Assembly (NCBI GenBank): GCA_016841665.1
Contig: JAENYT010000001.1
Span: 224,226-288,225 of the forward strand
DNA from: Methanobacteriota archaeon
Lineage (GTDB): Archaea; Halobacteriota; Methanomicrobia; Methanomicrobiales; Methanomicrobiaceae
Reading direction: 5' to 3'
DNA length: 64,000 bases
The position numbers were made by a program, and so were the translations under genes. Below, in pieces: positions 58,552 to 64,000 of the stretch. Under the pieces are notes generated by a model. The model did not search any database and was not told the DNA's origin. It saw only the letters and a program-made list of their open reading frames with translations. Numbering within the stretch: position 1 is the first letter of the stretch; the number at the start of each line of letters is the position of its first letter.

Positions 58552-61259
58552 GATACCCCCTCCTCGGGAGGGTCTTCCATCCGGACCCAGTCGTCGAAAT
58601 CCTGGAGTTTCGTACCGACGGTGGCGGGAGCGAAGATCACGGTTACGGCCCGCTTTTTCGTGTCGCTCGTGGCGAGTATCTGCTGCTCAGACCACATTCC
58701 AGGCACTTTTCTCAACAGTCCGCCGCGGTCCCGGTAGCCGTACAAAATCCCCCGGATCTTCCCGCGGCTCCACGCTTTCCCCCGGCTCTTGAACCGCTTG
58801 ATGATGTCAGGCTCGGGGATCCCCACATCGCCGGCTTCACGGACAATCCAGTCGAGGAGGGTCTGTTCTTCCTTCGTCAGGTCGTAGGCCCGGGTGTCCT
58901 GGTTGTACCTGAAAATTTCCTTCGCGATTTCGAAGTCTTCGATGGTGGCCTCGAGGAGGATTCCGTTCTCGTCCAGGTGCTCGGGGTCCGGGGCCTGCGG
59001 GCGTTTCCGGTAGTTCAGGATGGCCGAGGCCATCACGAAGTCGAAGAACGATCCCATGTTCCGCCGGCGGCTCCGATCGAGGAACTTCACCCGGTGGCTC
59101 CAGGGTATCCGGACCCGGAACGTATGTCCCGTTATGTCCCGAATGATTTCCCAGCACACCAGGACCTCCTCCGTGACGGGGAATTCTTCCCGGCCATCGG
59201 CGACCCGGTCCATGAGAAAAATCTCATAATTTTTATCGGCCTCCGGGTTCGGGTCGGTCGAGAGCCGGTACAGGCGATCGTTCAGCTGATCGTCGCCCGC
59301 ATCGGCAATAGTCGTGAAAATAAACATCATTCTCGGCGGGAAAAAGAGGCTCCTCGAGCGGTTCTGGTCCTTCCCGCGCTCGACAGTCAGGTGCTCGGTC
59401 GGCCGCTGGAAATTCGACATCGCCCGCTTCATGGTCGCCAGGAGATCCTCGTCCAGAATCGTATCATCCGAGAAGATGATCGAGCCGGGCCGGAGACGGT
59501 CATCGTAAAACAGTGCCTTGTTACTGAGACTTGTCTCGAAAACCTGCTCGGGCGGCATCAGGTGCAGGGCCGCCCGGATCCCCGAGGTCTTCCCCGAGCC
59601 GAGAGGGCCGTTCGCCCCCGGCTGGATGCCATTCCCGTTCAGGCAGAACTGCGCTGACTTGCCGCACAGGATGGCGTCCAAGAGGGGAATGTCACCCGAA
59701 TGAATGGTTTCGTATACGTCCCTGAAATAGGGGAGAACCTTCCCGTTCTGAAGGATCTGGTCGGCGATATCCTTCAGATCGTCTGGTGTTTTTCGGTTGA
59801 TCTCCGCCTGCCGCCGGGCCTCCTCGAAGGTCACGGCCTTGTAGGCCTCCTCGACCAGGGCGAGGACATCTTCGGCCTTCATCGGAGCCTCGACCCGCCG
59901 GCTCCCGTTGATCTTGGTGACCTTCTCGAGAGCGTCGTTCATGTGGATCCCCCGGTCTCGCATCGAGCGGGCTATGCAAGACAGAGTCGCCTTGAGCTCG
60001 TCCGGGTGGATCGGGTCCTTCGCGTGCTGCAGGACGATTCCCTTCCGGGTATCGCCCCTGGTAGCTACATTGTAGCCCATGCTCCGGAGGGCATCGAAGA
60101 TCTCCGGCCAGTGCGTATCGAGACAACCGGGACGGGTCTCATCGCACCTGATGATCCCCTTTGCCACGGCCAGGGCTTCGAGCGGTCCGCCGCCACTGTT
60201 GCACCGGCGGCAGGTCCAGGAATTTTTCAGAGTGTTGATGGCCAGATTCGTACCCGTCTCGCTTCCGTGGATCGGGTGGCCACCGATGATCTCGTGGCCG
60301 GACTGCTTCGAATTCTCGGGGGCGAGGAACTGTTCGCACCGGAGGCCCAGCTGATCGGAGATCGTCCCGGCGAGCGGTGCGGCTATCCCCCGGATGGCAG
60401 GCCCTGGCCGGCGGACAGGTTGAGCCGCCTGCTCGGGTGTCTGCGGGTTCCTGGAGCACTTTACCTTCGAGAAGAAAGCCTCGTCCAGGGCATCGAGCGG
60501 GATCTCCTTCAGGGGGGCATCCTTCTGAACCGTATAGGAGCGACCGCTCGGGTGGACGCTTCCGGGCCCGACACAATAGGCCGACGCTCCGGACCCGTAG
60601 ACCTCGCCCAGGTGGACCCCCGTATCGAGTTCATGGAAGGGCACTTTCTCGGTCAGGCCCTCGCAGCGGAAATAGAAGTGGAACTTCATACCCTCGCCGC
60701 CGGTCCGGACCGTATAGGTGCCGGCGAACAGTTCCAGGAGGCCGAGGTGCATCATCTTCAAGGGCTCGTCGGCGTCCAGGATGCACACCCCGCCGGTCGG
60801 CATCACTCCGTAATTGCCGCCGCCGGCGATGTGGTCAAGGATCTCCGGATCGGTCCTACCGTAGTTCTTCGACGTCGGCCATCCCTTTTCAAAAGCCCGT
60901 TTCTCTCTCGACTGGATCTTCACGAACCGGCATCCATCGAGTGCCTCGGGGATCGGCGATTCTGCAGATTTTTCATTTTCCTCATCGGGTGAACCGACCC
61001 CCCCATCGGCGCCGATATCGGCCTTCCCGATGGCCGCCTGATTTTCCTTATCGGGTAAATCCTCGGGGGAGGCGGGTACAGGCTGATTTTGTTCACCGCT
61101 CTCCCCCACCGCACTCCTCGCCCGGCGCCGGCGGTCCGCCTCCTGGTGCGTTATCTTCTCCCCGCAGTAGTCCTCGACGCCGGTCTCGTATTCCTCCTTG
61201 GTCATCAGGCGGCCGTTGTAGAAGACGTGGCCTTTGATCTCCCGTGTCTCCCCGTTCAC
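58548..61259 (-). CDS. Primase-polymerase/helicase replication protein
   Basis: The 903-aa protein combines a prim-pol-type domain (about residues 100-290, including GVCILDADEP with the two Asp and GEVYGSGASAYCVGPGS), a zinc segment (CRRCNSGGG) and a C-terminal ATPase/helicase with Walker A GPLGSGKTSG and FSDDTI as Walker B. It should start and unwind viral DNA replication. The GTG start at 61259 is supported by GGAGGTG 8 bases upstream and GTGA overlap with a small gene. Longer reading from 61337 is a shadow of that gene. Confidence 0.87.
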   Translation of the reverse strand: MNGETREIKGHVFYNGRLMTKEEYETGVEDYCGEKITHQEADRRRRARSAVGESGEQNQPVPASPEDLPDKENQAAIGKADIGADGGVGSPDEENEKSAESPIPEALDGCRFVKIQSREKRAFEKGWPTSKNYGRTDPEILDHIAGGGNYGVMPTGGVCILDADEPLKMMHLGLLELFAGTYTVRTGGEGMKFHFYFRCEGLTEKVPFHELDTGVHLGEVYGSGASAYCVGPGSVHPSGRSYTVQKDAPLKEIPLDALDEAFFSKVKCSRNPQTPEQAAQPVRRPGPAIRGIAAPLAGTISDQLGLRCEQFLAPENSKQSGHEIIGGHPIHGSETGTNLAINTLKNSWTCRRCNSGGGPLEALAVAKGIIRCDETRPGCLDTHWPEIFDALRSMGYNVATRGDTRKGIVLQHAKDPIHPDELKATLSCIARSMRDRGIHMNDALEKVTKINGSRRVEAPMKAEDVLALVEEAYKAVTFEEARRQAEINRKTPDDLKDIADQILQNGKVLPYFRDVYETIHSGDIPLLDAILCGKSAQFCLNGNGIQPGANGPLGSGKTSGIRAALHLMPPEQVFETSLSNKALFYDDRLRPGSIIFSDDTILDEDLLATMKRAMSNFQRPTEHLTVERGKDQNRSRSLFFPPRMMFIFTTIADAGDDQLNDRLYRLSTDPNPEADKNYEIFLMDRVADGREEFPVTEEVLVCWEIIRDITGHTFRVRIPWSHRVKFLDRSRRRNMGSFFDFVMASAILNYRKRPQAPDPEHLDENGILLEATIEDFEIAKEIFRYNQDTRAYDLTKEEQTLLDWIVREAGDVGIPEPDIIKRFKSRGKAWSRGKIRGILYGYRDRGGLLRKVPGMWSEQQILATSDTKKRAVTVIFAPATVGTKLQDFDDWVRMEDPPEEGVS

Positions 61260-61396
61260 TGTTTCCGCACCTCCCCCCCTTCGAGGACGGCCCTCTCCAT
61301 CTTGCTCTCCTCGCTGACCCACCACTCGATGCTGCACCAGAGATCATCGTCGAAGGCCCCGAGATCCTGGAGGACCTTCCGCAGGTCCTCTTTCAT
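61256..61396 (-). CDS. Small viral protein, 46 aa
   Basis: The frame reads MKEDLRKVLQDLGAFDDDLW followed by CSIEWWVSEESKMERAVLEG and GEVRKQ. It starts two bases from the stop of the next upstream gene (GGTGAG site before ATG 61396) and ends by GTGA overlap with the primase start. Packing of both ends supports a real gene. Function unknown. Confidence 0.65.
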   Translation of the reverse strand: MKEDLRKVLQDLGAFDDDLWCSIEWWVSEESKMERAVLEGGEVRKQ

Positions 61397-61397
61397 C

Positions 61398-61730
61398 TCA
61401 CCGACGGTTACCACGAGGGGCGCCTCCCGAGAGGTTCAGCAACCTGCACACGGCACGGGCGACTTCGACCATGTCGGCAACCCGGATAAAGTGGATTTCT
61501 CCCCTCGGGACAATCTCCGACCCGAGCACATCGACGTCGAGGATTTCCTCTTCCTGGAGGCTTTTTCGGATCATCTCGACATGGTCCGGGTGGACCACGA
61601 ATACAGCCACGGGCCAGGCGATCGTATCTGCCATATACTGAGCGACCAGGTGGACCACCTCGGACCTCGGCCTCCCGCGGCGGAGGGTCCATGGGTCCGG
61701 TGGGTGATCGGCAACTGTGCCGGGATTCAT
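61398..61730 (-). CDS. Viral hypothetical protein, 110 aa
   Basis: The protein contains VVHLVAQYMADTIAWPVAVF and VVHPDHVEMIRKSLQEEEIL, with mixed alpha/beta pattern like small nucleotide- or nucleic-acid-handling proteins, but no family was recognised. It overlaps the 156-aa gene by 4 bases. Confidence 0.6.
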   Translation of the reverse strand: MNPGTVADHPPDPWTLRRGRPRSEVVHLVAQYMADTIAWPVAVFVVHPDHVEMIRKSLQEEEILDVDVLGSEIVPRGEIHFIRVADMVEVARAVCRLLNLSGGAPRGNRR

Positions 61731-62197
61731 CGCTCGACCACCTCCGGCAACGCGAGCCTGATATCAAAACCGCACAATGGAAGCCGGTCCCCACACTGCT
61801 CGTATGCTTCCTGCAGCGTGACGGTCCGGCCGTCCGGAGCGGGTATCGCCCGGTATGCCATCATCGCCTGCGAAAACTCGAGGTAGCCGATCTCCACGTC
61901 CACCAGGATCGACTTGATCCGGTCATGGATGATCCGGCCGCTGATGTTCATGTTCAGCCGCTTGCCCCTCGAGTCCGCATAGTAAGTGACCGGGAACTCG
62001 ATCAGGAAGGCGGCGCCGCCCTTCTCGAAGACCAGTGTCGTCGTCGGAATGTCCCCGTCAAGATTGTCAAGGACGCCGATCCGGGTGCACTTAAATCTCT
62101 CCAGCATGGCCCTGATCTGCTGCACCGAATGCTGGAAATGGACCCGCGTCGTGGTATAGGGAAACCCACGGCGCAGCGTGACGATTTTATGAGCCAT
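61727..62197 (-). CDS. Viral hypothetical protein, 156 aa
   Basis: An alpha/beta protein (FQHSVQQIRAMLERFKCTRI; TTTLVFEKGGAAFLIEFPVT; GYLEFSQAMMAYRAIPAPDG). The start at 62197 (MAHKIVTLRRG) overlaps as TGATG the stop of a 13-codon mini-frame (62197-62238) that may be a leader. No family recognised. Similar small conserved proteins are found next to replication genes in many phages. Confidence 0.65.
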   Translation of the reverse strand: MAHKIVTLRRGFPYTTTRVHFQHSVQQIRAMLERFKCTRIGVLDNLDGDIPTTTLVFEKGGAAFLIEFPVTYYADSRGKRLNMNISGRIIHDRIKSILVDVEIGYLEFSQAMMAYRAIPAPDGRTVTLQEAYEQCGDRLPLCGFDIRLALPEVVER

Positions 62198-62238
62198 CAG
62201 AACGCCACCTCCATGTTGCGGACAGAATAGACGCCCAT

Positions 62239-62400
62239 TCACGCCACCCCGTACAGGTACTCGATTGCCTGCATGCTCGCCCGGATATCGCTGGCCATTA
62301 CCTGCTTGCCTGCCAGCAATGCGATACCATGCTCCATCGACAGTGCGAGATACCGCTCGATGACCGTGTTCGGCACCGTCACCGTTGGATCGAGGTTCAT
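62239..62400 (-). CDS. Small viral protein, 53 aa
   Basis: The frame reads MNLDPTVTVPNTVIERYLAL, continues through SMEHGIALLAGKQVMASDIR and ends YLYGVA. Its ATG overlaps the stop of the Myb-like gene as ATGA, supporting coupled translation. Two helices are likely. Function unknown. Confidence 0.65.
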   Translation of the reverse strand: MNLDPTVTVPNTVIERYLALSMEHGIALLAGKQVMASDIRASMQAIEYLYGVA

Positions 62401-63356
62401 CCGACCACCCACACCTCATCGGGCTCGGTCCAGAGCATTCCGTCGTCGTCGAGATCCACGAGAATCTGCCCGATCTCGTCGGTCTTCTTCACCACGCCAC
62501 ATTTCCCGACCATCGCGTGATGAGGATCGTTGATCGTCACTCGACACCCGATCATAGCCTGCAGGTCATCAGCCAGGATTTTTTCCTCGCAGCGATTCGG
62601 TATATTATCGGCAGTGGATTCCAGTTCGGGCTCAGGTGCAGGCTCAGAAGGGGGCTCCGGAGCGGGAATCGCGCCCTGCTCAAGGGCTTCATCTTCCTTT
62701 TTTTCCTGCTTCTTGAGGTCGTAATAGCGGAACTTCACCGATGCATCGGACCGCGTCGAGTTCGGGAATGCCTGACGATATGCTGCCAGGCGTTTCTTCG
62801 CAGGACGCTCGATCCGTGCCACGTCGTTCTCCTCGTCAAGCCATATGTCGCCAGTTTTCGTTTTAACCTCGGGGTAGACTTTCGCCTCGTCCCGGATCGC
62901 CTCGTCCTGCGCCGCCTGTTCCGCCTCGCAGGCCTCGATCATCTCCCTGACTGCAGGTTCTTTTCGGAGGAGTTCGTCCTCCTCCTTTTCCTCCTCTTCT
63001 TCCGGCTTTTCCGCCTCCTCCTGCTTGGTGACCCGAGGGGCGGTTTTCGGCAGTTTCGACTCGTATCGAGTAAATCTTGTCTCGACGGCCTTGTGCGACC
63101 GCCCGGATTTCGGAAACGCCTTGAAATACAGCCGGACCGCTTCGACTTCGGTGGATGCCTGAGCGATCAACGTCTTCTCTTTATCGAGCCAGGGGGATCC
63201 CTGGACCGGCCAACCCCCCGGGATGTCCATCGTGTCGTCGATACCGAGGATCCGCTTGATGATGTCGACCACCTCGGTGACATAGCCCTTGACCTCGATC
63301 GCCGCGGTCGAGCCCCCGTTTGCATCGATTTTGAGGTCCAGGTGCAGCGAGCTCAC
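62397..63356 (-). CDS. Viral protein with two Myb/SANT-like repeats and a KOW-like C-terminus
   Basis: The 319-aa protein starts with a beta segment, then a repeated unit: PWLDKEKTLIAQASTEVEAV...FPKSGRSHKAVETRFTRY and IWLDEENDVARIERPAKKRL...FPNSTRSDASVKFRYYDL. The tryptophan and AV..R.Y spacing resembles Myb/SANT helices. A long Glu/Lys linker separates them, a Pro/Glu stretch follows, and the end (MIGCRVTINDPHHAMVGKCG) resembles KOW or SH3-like folds. Probably DNA- or RNA-binding. GTG start overlaps the next upstream gene. Confidence 0.75.
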   Translation of the reverse strand: MSSLHLDLKIDANGGSTAAIEVKGYVTEVVDIIKRILGIDDTMDIPGGWPVQGSPWLDKEKTLIAQASTEVEAVRLYFKAFPKSGRSHKAVETRFTRYESKLPKTAPRVTKQEEAEKPEEEEEKEEDELLRKEPAVREMIEACEAEQAAQDEAIRDEAKVYPEVKTKTGDIWLDEENDVARIERPAKKRLAAYRQAFPNSTRSDASVKFRYYDLKKQEKKEDEALEQGAIPAPEPPSEPAPEPELESTADNIPNRCEEKILADDLQAMIGCRVTINDPHHAMVGKCGVVKKTDEIGQILVDLDDDGMLWTEPDEVWVVG

Positions 63357-63502
63357 GGGACCACCTCCTCGGCCTCCTCCTTTCGGCGCCGGATGCGGGT
63401 GAGGGCGAAGGCCTCCAGTGCATCGGGCCCTTTGGACATCGTCTCCCCTCCATCCTGGACACGGACGATGTGGGCGCCGGGTGTATCGGGCTCCTGAGTC
63501 AT
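63353..63502 (-). CDS. Small viral protein, 49 aa
   Basis: The frame starts MTQEPDTPGAHIVRVQDGGE and ends in a basic-acidic helix (RIRRRKEEAEEVVP). The start at 63502 overlaps the XRE gene stop by ATGA. No family recognised. Confidence 0.6.
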   Translation of the reverse strand: MTQEPDTPGAHIVRVQDGGETMSKGPDALEAFALTRIRRRKEEAEEVVP

Positions 63503-63747
63503 GAGGAAGCCCCCCGCTCCTCTAATCGTTCCTGCACCATCTCGTTCATGGCATGAAAGATCCGGATTATGGTAGAATAGCGAGGATCGACGGATCCCGC
63601 CTCGATGCGGGAAATCATGCTCTGGGAACAACCGGCCCTATCGGCGAGATCCGCCTGTTTGATGCGGTGAATCACCCGGTTCCGCCGTATAGTCTCGGGA
63701 ATGTTGGTGAGGACGGTCTCGATATCCTCGAGCGTGTTGATCATCAT
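63499..63747 (-). CDS. XRE-family helix-turn-helix regulator
   Basis: The 82-aa protein holds an XRE fold: IRRNRVIHRIKQADLADRAG, CSQSMISRIEAGSVDPRYST, then helices to the end. It is likely the viral transcription regulator or repressor. ATG at 63747 or 63744 overlaps the stop of the upstream gene; homologous sequence starts about there. Confidence 0.85.
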   Translation of the reverse strand: MMINTLEDIETVLTNIPETIRRNRVIHRIKQADLADRAGCSQSMISRIEAGSVDPRYSTIIRIFHAMNEMVQERLEERGASS

Positions 63748-64000
63748 CCAACCGCCCCCTGCTGCATAGCATCGAAACAATTCTTACAGAGATTTTTCGA
63801 AAAGAACAATTGAGATAACTCGCTCTGTTCTTTCGGTATCTCTGTTCCGCACTCCGAGCAGACGATCTTCTGCTGTTCTGCAGCTGCAGGTTTCTGAGGC
63901 TCTTTCTCTGGTGAAGGGCTGGCAGGTGCAGCGGCCGCCGGCTGCTGTGCCGATGGCTTCGGTTCAGGTGCAGGTTGTTCCGCCGCCACCACCTGCGGGA
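63744..64000 (-). CDS. Partial viral gene: Pro/Ala-rich linker and C-terminal zinc finger
   Basis: The frame is open to the window edge, so the 5' end lies beyond it. The visible part is a low-complexity Pro/Ala stretch followed by a zinc finger, VCSECGTEIPKEQSEL...KNLCKNCFDAMQQGAVG, with four cysteines. It resembles C-terminal tails of viral recombination or single-strand-annealing proteins, but this cannot be decided. GTGs at 63992 and 63989 could be starts if the gene is short. Confidence 0.6.
   Translation of the reverse strand, partial: PQVVAAEQPAPEPKPSAQQPAAAAPASPSPEKEPQKPAAAEQQKIVCSECGTEIPKEQSELSQLFFSKNLCKNCFDAMQQGAVG

Larger units (their letters stand above)
38505..64000. mobile_element. 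Tailed (siphovirus-like) archaeal provirus, left end to window edge
   Basis: About 40 consecutive minus-strand genes follow a head-tail phage order: early regulators, primase/helicase, nuclease, terminases, portal, Mu-F-like head protein, protease-scaffold, decoration protein, capsid, head-tail connectors, tail tube, tail chaperones, tape measure, tail tip and fibres. Genes overlap by ATGA almost throughout. No integrase, lysin or lysogeny switch is visible, so the element continues beyond 64000. Structural genes are intact, suggesting a functional or recent provirus, or an extrachromosomal virus assembled with host contig. Confidence 0.9.

Overview
The window is archaeal and most likely comes from a hydrogenotrophic methanogen of the order Methanomicrobiales. 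The evidence is the archaeal-type alaS, TFE, aTrm56, the methanogen route to homocysteine, an F420-dependent alcohol dehydrogenase of the Methanoculleus/Methanofollis type, and a 14-gene membrane-bound [NiFe] hydrogenase. Genus assignment is inference; there is no rRNA here. Host genes are GC-rich, tightly packed and often overlap by ATGA or TGATG.

Positions 1-29,000 are host chromosome. A short tandem repeat, a HEAT-type protein and a tRNA-Leu(GAG) come first. Then come an ACT-domain regulator, a minus-strand operon of aTrm56, ATP-grasp protein, TFE and HD-domain protein, and a complete three-gene homocysteine biosynthesis operon (4898-7493). NIF3-like and SWIM proteins, alaS, hisH and a PUA/PAPS-reductase-like protein follow. 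The mbhABCDEFGHIJKLMN operon (14634-22792) couples a [NiFe] hydrogenase to Mrp-type Na+/H+ antiporter modules. A hydrogenase maturation protease lies just downstream, and a decayed copy of its 3' part lies at 24672-24745. Next are a cupin and adf pair and a five-PAS sensor protein with an N-terminal winged helix.

Positions 29,150-38,300 are an atypical block. Two AT-rich segments (about 29.15-31.43 kb and 33.34-38.3 kb) flank a GC-rich pair of genes for secreted or membrane proteins. The AT-rich segments hold a predicted PD-(D/E)XK restriction endonuclease with a HEPN/Toprim-associated N-terminus, a YkgJ-type cysteine-cluster protein, and a three-gene operon of a radical SAM/B12-binding-like protein with two DGQHR (DndB-like) proteins. 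One of the DGQHR proteins also carries PD-(D/E)XK and HEPN-like domains. I read the three-gene operon as the best candidate for an undescribed nucleic-acid modification or defence system. An 18-nt exact copy of part of the tRNA-Leu variable-arm region lies at 30898-30915 and may be an integration scar.

Positions 38,505-64,000 are a tailed (head-tail, siphovirus-like) provirus, all on the minus strand and running off the right end. In transcription order it holds a zinc-finger protein (partial), XRE regulator, Myb-like protein, small early genes, primase-polymerase/helicase, an iteron-rich region, nuclease, small and large terminase, portal, Mu-F-like head protein, protease-scaffold, decoration protein, capsid, connectors, tail tube, tail chaperones, tape measure, and tail-tip and fibre proteins. 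No integrase, lysin or attachment pair is visible inside the window. The iteron region at 58086-58550 is a strong candidate for the viral replication origin or control region.
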